Assembly (NCBI GenBank): GCA_000708835.1
Contig: DF237286.1
Location: forward strand, 36,831-100,830
Source of the DNA: Klebsormidium nitens
Taxonomy: Eukaryota; Streptophyta; Klebsormidiophyceae; Klebsormidiales; Klebsormidiaceae
Reading direction: 5' to 3'
Length of the DNA: 64,000 nucleotides
The position numbers were made by a program, and so were the translations under genes. This document shows, in pieces, positions 27,267 through 38,529 of the stretch; the first letter of the stretch is position 1, and the number at the start of each line of letters is the position of its first letter. The notes under the pieces are model-generated. The model ran no database searches, was not told where the DNA came from, and was given only the letters and a program-made list of their open reading frames with translations.

Positions 27267-30200
27267 ATGGGGGAGGGACATGAGTTCCCAGGTAAGTTCG
27301 AACTGCCTTTGTTTGCAGATTCCTGTTGGATGTTACTGACTCGTGCCGATGTAGAGTTACACCATTCTTGTGCTGATCTATTGATGTCCAGCTCCTTACT
27401 TTTCTGGTGCATATTATTCTGGTGCATATTACACGAGGTGGATTGTCAAGTCTTGACAAAGCACCTGAATCCTAGCTGTCTCTTCTTACTACAGAGAAGG
27501 GAAGAGATTGACATGACTTGAAATGGAAAACCTGCTCGATCCTAAGTATTGGACCTGTACACAAGCTTTGTGGTTGTTACATCACCAGCAGGGGGCTGAA
27601 ATCTGGCAGATGAAGAAGAACCTTCAAATGTGGACTTTGAACGATCCTGATTTACCTCACCAAGTGTTCTTCAGAGCTTATTGTGTTGTGGTGGCTAGGG
27701 CTGGCCTTATGCCTCCTTCCTACTAAGAAGTTGTCCTCATGTTCCACAGTCTTTGACACAACAAACGCAAAGAACGCCGTGGAACGGCTGGACCTCACCG
27801 GGAAACGCCGCAAATATGGTCCCAGGACGAAGAAGTGGATGGCGTTCAAGAACAAGCTTGTTCGCAAGGAGAATCTCATCTTCTTCACCATCGCTGGGGT
27901 TTCCGGTGGGATTGCCATCGGAGCCGGGCTGTACACCTCCAAGCCAAGCCCAAGGGCTATCGAGTTGATTGGTAAGGGACTTTTGAGCCTTCAGATTAAC
28001 AGTTACTTTACACTTTGCAGCCTCTATTGGACACCTGCGCTGCACTCTCTCAAAATGATCAATGTGATTGCAAGCTCCTTCAAGACGATCTTTTGATTGC
28101 CCCCATGATACCGGTTCGATGCGGCCTCTACAAAATCTGCAAGCTTGTGTCTGAGGCCTGATTGGAAGCAACCAGAGCTAGCGCATTGGGCCTATGCGAG
28201 GCAGTCCTTTGGTACGACCGGAGCAGTGAGCTCAATCAATATGATCAGAGGAACTGATGGAAAAAGACACCCTGAGCCCTTTGTTTGCATGCATCTGCAC
28301 CATTTCGCAGTCTCAAGGGGAGCTAAATTCTGCAGGGTACCCGGGTGAATTGTTCCTGAACGGGCTGTCAGAGCTTGTACTCCCCCTAGTAGCGTTGGCG
28401 CTGATGACCGGAGTGATGAGCCTGCGGCACACAACAAGCGGGTGAGGGCCTTTGTAAAACTGAGGCGCGGTTCCAGATGGTCACGCACTGAGAAACTCGA
28501 TCCAGCACTAGTAGGAAAGAGAAGGCGAAATTGACCTTTGAGATTCATTCTTTCATTTGCGGATCCTGCTCGACAAGTCCAAGCCCCCCTTTGACCAGTT
28601 CAAAAGTTGCAACCATCTCAATCGACCTTCAAGGTTTGTGGGGATGTTAATCTGCCTTCCTGCATCCTTCCAGGGCTGCAAACATTGCCAAGTGGGCCAT
28701 GATGTACTACTTCACTTCCATGTTCCTTGCAGTTGGCCTTAGTAAGCCTTCTGCCTCGGTTGTGCTTGTTTCTTCTTCTTCATCCTATCTGATCTTGGTA
28801 GGTGAATACCGAAATAGCAGAATACCGGAATACCAGAAGCCCCAGTGGAGGAATCCTTTATTGCAGCTTCTTCAAAGGAACAGGCCAAAGCCACTTCTTT
28901 TGCCACCTCTGTTGCAACGACTCGAGTCTATGTTGCCCTAGAAGATTCATGACCCTGGCAGGCTTGTGGGTGTGTCCGAGTCAACACCACCAGGTGCATC
29001 TCCCCATTTTGTCACTATATATGTGCATCCAATATAATCATGTGATAACCAGTCTCTCCTACTATGTTTGTTCGTGGTCAGCACCAGGAATCCGGTGGCT
29101 TCCTTTATAAAATCGTCCTCCTTGAAAGTTGAATCGAAATTAATCTTTCTTGACAGGTGTTGCGCTCGTGTATGCAATCAGGCCTGGGTCGGGCCGACCC
29201 TTTGGCAACGGGGATTTGACGCAGTGCGGCAAGGCCAAAAACTCTACCGTCGCTAACTCAGTGTGAGCTCTGAAGGCTTATCTCGTTGTGGTCGGAGCTG
29301 ACCGTTTATTGGAAGCCTTGTCGAGCTTTGCAGATGATCTCGTGGACGATGGACATTATTCGAATTAGGAACACTGCCAAAGACATTCTGGAGTCGCTAC
29401 TCAATACACAAGCCTGTCTTTTGTTTCTGCACTTCTTGCCAAGGCCTACCTCAGCTGTATTAGGTGCTTCAGAGGACCTTTTCAAGACACTTTCGTCTCC
29501 GTGTCATCGAAGGAAAAGCTCACACATCTGCCACCGCTGTCAGCTTGATCGCAGGCCGATCAAATGACCTACAGCTCATTCATCCCTCGTAGTAGATGGC
29601 TTTCATTATCTCCCGGCCTGCTTCTCTTCCCGAAGGAATATAACCAGGGGTGAATGAACTCGACGAAGCAAGCTCATAACTTTCAAAGCGTGTTTCTTCA
29701 GGAGCACCTCAGCCGGCGATGCCGTGGAGTCACTGTTGAACCTTGGAAGGAGCATGTTTCCCAGCAACATCGTAAGCAGCTCCTCAAAGCCACCTGTGCA
29801 GAACTCGCTCGAATCCTTCTCGGTGACAATCAGAAACTCATCAAGCCTGATTGTCTTTCTTCGAAGCATTTGGAAGAGCCTTATAATCATACCCCTCCAC
29901 TTCAAGGTGGTGCTTCATTTTACCACTGGCATGCGGCCCTTTGTTCGTTTGAAATGGTACGTTCGAACACGTGTTAGCTGTCCAAGTGCTTCCGATTTGG
30001 AATCCATCTTTACGTTATCTCCTGGTGCTTGATTACAGGTTGTAGCATCCTACGGCAACAACTATCTTGGTAAGCTTTCGGCTTCCATCAGACCGAGTCT
30101 GACCTGTCCTTTCAAAATCTGCCGAACTCGATTCCCTGCACAAATCCAATCCCCTCATATTGCCAGTCAGCGTGGACAGCCACTCTTGCAGAGCAGCCTG

Positions 30201-33200
30201 TGCGCTCCAGACCTGGTCATATTTCTATATTGTTTGCCAAGCGTCTCCCTTGACCGAAATCGACAGGGTTTCGTACGTTCTCTACAGCCGAAAAGTGTAG
30301 CGGCTGTTCCAGACCGTTCCGAAGTCTGTCTTTCCAGGGTCCGTACGTTCCTGTTTGTATGCAGTCGCGGAACCGACTCAAACGTTAGGTTCAGAACTCC
30401 TCCGTGAAAAGATTACTTTCATCCTTGACAGAAGTCGGACGGCAGTCTGTTCCTGACAAAGTATCGCTTTTTCTGCAGGGGTTATGGTGTTCTCCATCTT
30501 CTTTGGGGCCGTCCTCATCAGTCTGGGTAAGAGGTCTCGATCACGAGAAGCTACTTCCGATGCCGCCGGGCTTCATCATAGTTAGCAGACTTATCTCTTC
30601 AAAAGCGTTCTCGCTTCACAGATTGCTGTCCATTCTCGGCTGAAAAATTTCAACGAATAAACGTTCGTTTGTTCAGCAAGATGGCCTGTTCAAGCGTGCT
30701 TCTAGAATCGGTTTGCTCACGCAGTCACGGTTGGCTGAGTTGCGCTTAAGCTTGTAAATCGCAGGCCTTTGCCTCCACGGATAAGCACAAAGTACGACTG
30801 CAATCAGCTTGAGTTCTCGCAGCAATTTGCATCCTGAGTTCTAAAGCAGAAGAGGTTCATTCGACTTCTGGTTGGGAAGTCCATGTTCTGTAAGCTTGTC
30901 TGCTCGCACAGTCGGGTCTCCTTTTCCTCATGCAAGTCGACGACTCTACTCCGATCTGGACCCATGATCCTGTCCAAAGATAGAGGTGCTGCAATGCCAT
31001 GAATGATACAAGCAGATCACGGTTAACGGAAGCATCTTGTTCAACCTTATGGAACCATGTTTCTTGCTGCAGGTCCAATGGCTGAGCCTCTGATCAAGGT
31101 GATTGAGATCGCTAACGACACCATCATGGGCATGATTACGCTCGTCATCTGGCTGACGCCAATTGGCGTCGGGTCATTGGTCGCGGGGTTCATCCTCAAG
31201 GCGTGCAACATCACGGCCGTTCTCAAGGCCCTGGCCAAGTACGTCGCGACGGTTTTGGCAGGTGGGATTCAATCCGGTGGAAATCTCGGTTCTCTGTAAG
31301 AGCTCAAATTGCGTCCCGAAAGCAGATTGGCAGGAATGGTCGTCCTTTGCTAATCGCTACACTCTTTCAGATGAGCAATCTGGTTCAAGGCTCGTCGAAT
31401 GTAGGCGCGCAGATTGTTGCTTCAAAGCACTGACAGGTTTGTCAGAGTACCGACCGCTTCTGGGGATGCAATGAAGGTCGAAGGCCTAGAGAATGCACCA
31501 TTCATGCGACTCTCCCCGTCTTGCGTGTGTATTCAGAAGTCGTTTCTTGGATTCCGACTCATTTCGTGTGCTCTGTGATGCAGGATTCGGAATTCACCTC
31601 TTTATATTCCTGCCACTGACCTGCTTAACCTTCTCGGGGATCAATCCGCTGAGAGTCTTCAGGTAAGTCCCCACCGCTGCGTTGCGGCAGCGCATGCTCT
31701 CGATCCATAGCCTCTGAAAAAGGGTCTCGAAAAGCCCTTTCTCAATTCACTTTGTTCCTGATTGTTGCTTCAGATGAGGCCTAGCGTGCTTACCAGATTC
31801 TAAGTTGCATGGAACCTCTGCTGTTTGCTTTGCCCCTCGTGCCGATCATTGAGGGACTCGTAAATAGGACGGCGAAAGAGCTACGTTGGTATCGCCCAAT
31901 CGAAATCCTTGCTTCTGAGAAACCTAAAGAGTCTGCTCGAGGCTCAAGGAATCGCATGGTCTTGGCTCGCGCCTTTTAATATCGGTCAAGCGTTCCTTGG
32001 TCCTCTGTATTGATTTATGCAAAAGGGAGATGTAACACTGTTTCCTAGTTGCTTCAAGTGTCCTGGTTGTATGTTCTCCTGCTGCTTTCCTTCGCCTCAC
32101 TGGCCCGCCCGTCTTTACTTTCCTCGCTAGAAATTTGCAGCTGAGGGACGAGTATTTGGTTCTGAATTGCAGAAGCAGCCATTCCAAACCCGGCCTGTCT
32201 GACTGGGGTGCAAAGAAACACTGTGCCTGGCTAAGTTTTAAGTTCAGTGAAGCCGAGTAAGCAGGCCAGATCAAGAGCCAGAGCTGGAATCCTTTCCTCT
32301 CCTTACTTGCAGGGCATTCAGCCCGGCCCTGTTCCTTGGCTTCGGAACGGCTTCGAGCGCAGCCACCATGCCGGTCACCATGCAGAACGCAGAGGACTTT
32401 GGGGCGGAGTCCAGCATCGTCAAGTTCGTCGTTCCGCTGGGAACCAACTTCAACAGGCAAGGCTTTTCGATCCGGAATCTTGGGTGATGGAGAAGTCTCT
32501 GCTCCCTTTTGCCTCTGCAGTAGAACAAGGATTGTCCTCTCCGAACTACGATCACAACTTTTGCACAGGTATGCAGAAATCTGCAAGCGAAGCTGAGATT
32601 CATGTTATGACAAGCGAAGTCAAAGGTGGATGGCGACAATTTCACGCTGCCTGCTCAAATTCCGAACGAGCTGAACGTCTGACCGTATGGGGTGGCGACT
32701 CCTCCGAATGAGCTGAACGTATGGGGTGGCGACTCGTCATCATGCGCGCGCTGCCCGCGCGCTGATTATGAAATCAGCGCTCCGCGTATGCCCTTTTCTA
32801 AGACGGCTTCCTCTGATTATGCTGCAGAGATGGTGCAGCTCTCTATGAGGCCACGTCTGCACTCTTCATTGCTCAGGTGACGAAGACCAGTCCGTCCTTG
32901 ATATCTATTGCTTCCAGCGTACTTTAGTGCCTGTCCATAATTGCAACTTCGGCAAACGGCATGTTGCCTGATGGAGCCATTATCCTGCTCGAGTCTGCTT
33001 CGCATTGTTTTGCGTCGTTGAGGTGACAACATCTGGTACGACCGTGCTGGGGTAGGCTAGTAACGTTCTGGGAGCGGATTTACTACTGTACTTCGCCTTT
33101 GCTTCCACTTTCAACACCTGATGGATTTGCAAGTGCGGGCCTTTCCAGTACTTGGTTCAACTTCTTTCGTTGCTTTTTGCTTCGGTAGAAACACAGCAAG

Positions 33201-35320
33201 CGGTACCTTCTGTCAGGCTGGTCTCGATTAGGGTGGAAGTCACGGTCTTTTCTATTCCTTTGAGACGCTCTCGGTCTATCAGGAAGGGTCGCTCGACTTC
33301 TAACAAACCTCTCGCCGCACTATCTTGAAAGGGAGAATTTGACCCGAGGCAGAACGGAGCTCTACCGGTGAACCCTAGGATTGCTTCTCCTGACAGTGGA
33401 AGCGAGGCCTGGAGGGAACACTCGAAGTGTTCCCTTCTGCCGTTGTGAGTCGGCGTGTCCGAAGAAAAGTAGGAAATCTTTGAGACGGGGGATGACATAG
33501 AGGCTGCAATTCTTATCACGTTTGTTTGTGTCTCTGCAGGCCCATGGCGTCAAGCTGAGCGTGGGAAACGTCATTGTGCTGGCGATCACCGCTACCCTGG
33601 CTGCCATTGGATCGTAAGCACGGCGTCCGCTTTCTGATGGATTATGGTTTTAGCATATCCTCAGCCGGTCTGAATCTTAACCAGTCACGCACGCGAACCA
33701 CAGCTTGCTTCGCGCGCTCCGATTCTTCAAATGTTTTATGCCATTTCTAGGACTCTTCGTATCCAGCTCTGTCGGTGCCCAAGGTGAGAAGCTTTTGATC
33801 TGAGGCATGCGCCCGGGAAGGTCTTTCGGTCTCCGTTCAAGTACATTCATGCAAACAGGACCGGAAGAAGAGTGGTTCCAGTTTGGAAATATGTGACGCG
33901 TTTATAAGTTTCTGAGTGCCGTTGAAGAAGCTCGAGCAATGTTGCTGTCCTGTAGCGATCTGAAGCGGTGGATCTGGCTTACCCAGCCACTTCGGACGTT
34001 GCCGGGTAGGCAACGATGTACCCTGTGCTAAGCTATGAAAATCGTAAGCTCTGCGTCACCCACTTTCTTTGCCGGGTATGGGGTTGTTCAGGACTGCGGC
34101 GGGCTCCGACCTCTTGCATGACCAATGTCATAATTTAAGCGACTGACAGCATCTCGCTTATGGCTCTGCAGCGCCTCCATCCCAAACAGCGCCATCGTAA
34201 CTTTGATCACCGTGCTCCGGGTGAGGACACCTTCTTCTGGCATTACGGCCACCCTAAATTGAAGTTTTAGGCAAACGTTTCGGAGATGATCCCCGCAGAA
34301 GAGAAGTGTTTTCCAAGATTTTGGTCGTGCACTGCTTTTCGACCTCCCGTCGGTCATTCAAAGACAGTGGGTGCGAAGCTGTCGAGTGCGTGGATCGGAA
34401 ACTTTGTCAGTGCCACGTTTTCTTTGCCTTTCTCTGAAAGCGTTTATTGCATCATACTCTGGGAGTGTATGGGTAGAAGCCGCCCAGACCACGGAATCTG
34501 AGCACGCGCAGCGCATAAGGCACCCTTTTGACAGTAGTCGGTCTGTGTTTTTACCCGATTTTGCAAGCCGAGTCAGAACTGAAAAAGGGTACGAGCAGGA
34601 GCACTCGGTAGGCCTGTAGAGCCAGTGATGTCATCGAATCAGCTTCTCTCACACTGTGTACGTAATGAGTCCCAAATAGGCCGACTTTCGACGTCGGCGG
34701 ACTGGAAGAGTGTTTTCGGTACAGCCCTGCTTTGTGAAACATACCTGAAAGGACCTTGGCTCTGTGGTTACAGGCTGTCGGTCTAAGCCAGTACGTCGGA
34801 GACATCTCGGTGCTCATCGCCGTGGACTGGTTCTTGGGGATGGCCAGGACTTCCGTCAACATCTTTGGTAAGCCTTGATTGCAAGCAAGGCATGAATGAA
34901 TAATTGTATGCTCAAAGCTGCAGGTTCTGCTCATATTTGTGTTCGATCCACGATGCCTCACAAGTTCGACGCATGTCTCTGCATGTCGCCAGTTTCTTCA
35001 GGCCACAGGAAAGTTGTCCGTGTAGGTTGTCCTTACCCGCTTGTTTCGTAAGGTGCTTCGGTTTGTCCTCTTTCCAGTCAGCCAGTCCGGATAGCTGGCG
35101 GGTAAAGATGGAAGCCTGCTCGATTCGCAAGCTTGTCTTGTTCGACACCAAAAAGTTGCTTAATCCTAGGTGCCCATTTGCAGGTGATGCCTGCGCTGCC
35201 ATTATCGTGGACAATTGGTCTAGGCGCCATGAGGCGTGGAAGATCAAGAATGCGGACAAGTTGTACGAAACGGACTCGGACGTCGAGGACGGGCCTGCGG
35301 TTGACAAAACGGAGGCTTGA
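27267..35320 (+). CDS. SLC1/DAACS-fold (glutamate transporter-like) carrier, copy 2
   Basis: Sixteen exons with the same phases as copy 1: 27267-27291, 27750-27971, 28336-28441, 28674-28741, 29157-29262, 29702-29771, 30039-30069, 30479-30526, 31073-31261, 31584-31662, 32313-32456, 32828-32876, 33540-33613, 34172-34220, 34774-34867 and 35184-35320. They give 496 aa. The start follows the position of the copy 1 start; an upstream in-frame ATG at 27150 would add 39 residues. Internal exons have identical lengths to copy 1; only the first and last differ. The same unusual residues occur (NRDGA, Gly at the GltPh Asp394 position) and the same GC donor after 32456. Differences cluster in the extracellular-type loop before the GNGDLTQCGKA segment and in the acidic C-terminal tail. 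Expression and substrate are unknown. Confidence 0.9.
32662..32735 (+). repeat. Short tandem duplication in an intron of SLC1-like copy 2
   Basis: Two direct units (32662-32701 and 32704-32735) share CCGAA.GAGCTGAACGT and ATGGGGTGGCGACTC; the first has a few extra bases in the middle. The block sits in the intron between the exons ending at 32456 and starting at 32828. It has no counterpart in the corresponding intron of copy 1. Confidence 0.8.
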
Positions 35321-36563
35321 TCGACGGGGAGGAAAAGAATGTGTAGTAGTAACGAGACCGACTTCTAACTTCGATGGGGGTCAGTGTTCTGGGTGTATCT
35401 TATAAGGAGGTCAAGTGACGGCAGCCGACTGATTTCGGAAGAAGACGCGTGTGTTTGTAAGGTTGTGCCACTACGAGGGGGGGGTGGATGGGCACGAGAT
35501 GACTGGATCGTGGTCAGCGCAGCCGCTCCAATCTGGTTTTCATAAGTACGGGCATTGATCTCAGCGTTAATGGACTCTTTCTTAGCGCCGCAGCAAGTGC
35601 AGCTAGAGGCTTCGAACCCTCCAACAAATAGTCTGTAGTATTGTATGCTTTCTAAGGTCAATATAGGAGAGTAGGAGCGTGAACGTCTTTACTGATGTAT
35701 ACCCCTAACGTCGACACAGAAGCTCGACGGTCAAGGAAATGCAGGTGTAGTTCCTTATCTAGGAAGCACGTGGTGGACTACCATCGGTGGTCCTGATAAA
35801 TTTGCATTAGGGTCAAATTGCATTTGAGAATTTGACTTAGTAGAAGTACTAAGAGGTCAAAGCGTTGTCAATCGAAACGAGCGTTGAATTGAGGGAGTAT
35901 GAGGGGGGTATATTACAAAGTACAAATTATATAAGTTGCACGTTAGAAGCCAAAAACTGTGCTGGGCTTATCAGGGTTTTCTGAAATAACCAAAATATGC
36001 CTGCTCCAAGCTCGCGTGCCAGTGGCTGTTGTAACAACATCAATGTTTGTCAAAACTGCAACAGCAGCGGCAATATGAAGCCTCTGAGAATTGATGTGCG
36101 TCCCAAACAATTTCACGATGACATATGACGTCGCTCTGGTTTACTCGAGGCAATTCTCTATTATATGGCAACAATGCTCAAGCCAGCCTATAATAGATCA
36201 ATCGAGAGAATTTGGAACTCAAAAGGTATAAGAATATATGCAAGTATTTTACACCTTGTACAAAACTCGTACAAAAGGATGTCTCCGCGCATGCTCGAAT
36301 TGCATACATGAAGCAAAAAGTAGGTAACGATCTGCACTGTTAATTCAGAAATTTGAAAGCTCCTTGAACTTGTCCATTCTAGCTCATCGGCCACAAGATC
36401 GAAGGTTCCCTGTGCACTGCGGTCTTGAGTGCATGTCTCATGTGGTCATGTCGAACAACAAAAATCTCTGAAAGTTGCCTGACTTTGCATTCAAAAACAG
36501 AACTCCGATCGCTCCGAATGGAAGATCTAACTGAACTCCGAATGAGCCAAATGGAAGACCAAT

Positions 36564-36569
36564 AAAAAA
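36564..36569 (-). terminator. Pol III poly-T terminator of tRNA-His
   Basis: A run of six T on the minus strand begins two bases after the tRNA-His discriminator base. This is the usual RNA polymerase III stop signal. Confidence 0.8.
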
Positions 36570-36571
36570 GG

Positions 36572-36643
36572 TGTCGCTGCTGGGATTCGAGCCCAGGTTT
36601 TCACGGCCACAACGTGAGGTACTAACCACTATACGACAGCGAC
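36572..36643 (-). tRNA. tRNA-His (GTG)
   Basis: 72 nt on the minus strand folding into a full cloverleaf. The acceptor stem is GTCGCTG/CAGCGAC with discriminator A. The D arm is GTAT/GTAC, the anticodon stem TCACG/CGTGA with loop TTGTGGC (anticodon GTG), and the T arm CTGGG/CCCAG with loop CTCGAAT. No intron is present. The base at -1 is A on the minus strand, so the G-1 of mature tRNA-His would be added after transcription, as usual in eukaryotes. Confidence 0.93.
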
Positions 36644-36664
36644 TTCGGCCTTCAGCGACCAGAT

Positions 36665-36736
36665 TGACCTGGTCGGAATCGAACCCGGGAATATGGGTTC
36701 GGAGCACAACGCTCCAGCCAATTGAGCTAACCCAAA
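36665..36736 (-). pseudogene. Degenerate tRNA-like sequence
   Basis: This 72-nt stretch has the order of a tRNA on the minus strand: TA, a D arm GCTC/GAGC, a seven-base loop CTCCGAA, and GGGTTCGATTCC as a T-loop box (B-box-like). The acceptor, anticodon and T stems do not pair well. It lies 21 bp upstream of tRNA-His in the same orientation. It is best read as a decayed tRNA (loop resembling Arg-CCG) or a tRNA-derived fragment. Confidence 0.4.
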
Positions 36737-36816
36737 CAGCGGATCCTCTTTCGCGGTACTAGCTGTATAAACCATTTCATTGCAGCCTGCAGCCTGCAGG
36801 CGGTTCGATTCCTCAA

Positions 36817-37465
36817 CAGGGGTTCTGGCGCCGTGCAGATCGCCGTGCATAGCACGGCCGGGGGAATTTCTGCACGGCCGGACGAAGCCCGCCGTGCAGA
36901 ATGCCGTGCAGGCCCGGTGCCCTTGTTCTCGCCAGTTGTCCCGCTGGCCGGGCACTCTCCGTCGACGGCAGTACTCCAGAGTCTCGAAAAACCTGATAAA
37001 TCGAGTACGTATAGGTATTCAGGGCACGTTTGTCCTGCTATAGGACTCCTTTATTTGACCCGGCCCGGCTTTACAGAACCAAAGCCCCCTTGAATCACTC
37101 CCGCAACCTTACTATCGTGTAAGGCGGTCGATGGAACCTTTTGGACGGTGTGGATCGTTTAGCAAGGCTAAAATGCCTCGCAGAGATTTTAAAGGGGGTT
37201 TTGAAGGAAGCCTGGATTGCAGCATTTAATATGAACGGGGTATCAACGTCGTATCCCGTTTGATATCTGTCATATGGTACGGAAACGCCCAATATCAACG
37301 TCACCGAATAGCAGGCCGTAAATGGTTTGCAGCGTCAGGGGGGAAAAGCCCGGGCATAGTCATGGGGTCGGGGCTCTCAGCTGCACGGCCGGCAAGGCCG
37401 CTGCAGGGCCGGGCGGAGCCCGCCGTGCAGAATGCACGGCCGGAAAAAATTTGCTAGAACCCCTG
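36817..37465. mobile_element. Non-autonomous hAT-type element with 8-bp TSD (649 bp)
   Basis: The left end reads CAGGGGTTCTGGC and the right end is the inverted form of CAGGGGTTCTAGC. Both ends are flanked by the identical octamer TTCCTCAA (36809-36816 and 37466-37473). CAGGG termini plus an 8-bp duplication are the hallmark of hAT superfamily insertion. The subterminal regions are rich in CACGGCCGG and CCGTGCAG words, in both orientations, which may be transposase-binding repeats. No transposase ORF fits inside, so mobility would need a partner element. Confidence 0.85.
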
Positions 37466-38529
37466 TTCCTCAACCGGCCGCCATGTAAACGCAGAGACGC
37501 GGGCCGAAATTAGCCGGCACGTCGCATGTGCACATTGCGTGCCGGTTACTGTCGCCTCGCGCAACCTCGACGGATGCCCTCTCCGAGAATCTGAGCCGTT
37601 CAAATGCTTCAGCTGACATAATCGACGGACATAGGTTTGCAAGTGCCTGTGAGCACGTTCATCATTTGCGAAAAACCGGCGGCCGGTCCACGGATGCGCA
37701 AACGTCCACACCCCCAAGGATTCCGGCCAGGGCATAGGTGCACTCGCGAATCTTGGATGATGAGTTCATTCGCAAATGCATAGCTAGGGTAGTCTAGCAT
37801 TGTCGCTGGAGGCTCAGCTATGATGGCCGTCCCTGTGCGTTCGCCTATCAATATTTTCTGCATTCCATCCTTTCTTGTATTCCTTCAAGATTCCAGCTGT
37901 GGTTGTTCGTGGAAAGCAGAAGATCAAGCAGCGGAGCCAGCATTGTGTAACAAGAGCAGCAAACACGTCCCCTTTCAGCTGCCTCCAAGCAATGCCACGA
38001 TCACACGATATTCTGCATCCCCACAGCAATCTCCATCTTGCTCTTTCTTCCTGGTCTTTTCGAAATACCATGCAACACAGCTGCCCCTTTTTTTGCTGCT
38101 CCTCAAAGGGGGACTAGGGCACTCTGCAGCTAAAGACATTTAAAAGGTGACTGTAAGCTTTAGCTTTTTGGTGTCCAGTGTAGCGGCCCGGCACCAACAC
38201 TAGCAGAGCTGTTTCTTCAGCTGCCAGCACAACAAACTCTAGCTCAGCCACAGAAGACTCAGCTCGACATTGCATTGAAGTTGTCAGCTTGCAAAAAGGG
38301 AACAGCTTGCTGGGAAAAAGAACAGCCATTCCAAGAAGAATAGCTCACTGTTAGGAAAGAGGTGATACCACATAGGTCCAGCTAACAGTATACTAACCAT
38401 CTGAAAGGATCAAACCAGAAACCTTAGATACATTGGGAAACCAACAGCTTGGAAGCTGGACTGCTCAAGGCGAATCAAGATCTCAGCTTTGCCAACCCCA
38501 AGTCCGCACTTTCAGCTCTGAGCAGCACG

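Larger units (their letters stand above)
15130..35900. repeat. Tandem segmental duplication, two ~10-kb units
   Basis: Two direct units are visible: about 15.1-24.96 kb and about 25.5-35.9 kb. Each contains matching upstream DNA, a complete 16-exon SLC1-like gene and a matching 3' flank. In the 3' flank the words GAAGACGCGTGTGTT and GCCACTACGA recur at about 24541 and 35440, and GGAAATGCAGGTG at about 24776 and 35736. Exons are strongly conserved while introns are only patchily alignable, so the duplication is not recent. Outer boundaries are approximate. Confidence 0.85.
35321..38529. other. Intergenic region with tRNA, tRNA-like sequence and hAT element
   Basis: After the 3' flank of SLC1-like copy 2 (to about 35.9 kb) the DNA is AT-rich without a gene. 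It then holds the tRNA-His gene, a degenerate tRNA-like sequence and a TIR element, listed separately. From 37.5 kb to the protease start I see no coding exon. An ATG at 38449, in frame with the protease, would add 27 residues before its signal peptide. Confidence 0.6.

Noticed and set aside
32247-32711. 154-codon plus-strand ORF over SLC1-like exon 11 (copy 2)
   Set aside because: It reads the exon in a wrong frame and continues into the intron; the correct frame is fixed by conservation with copy 1.
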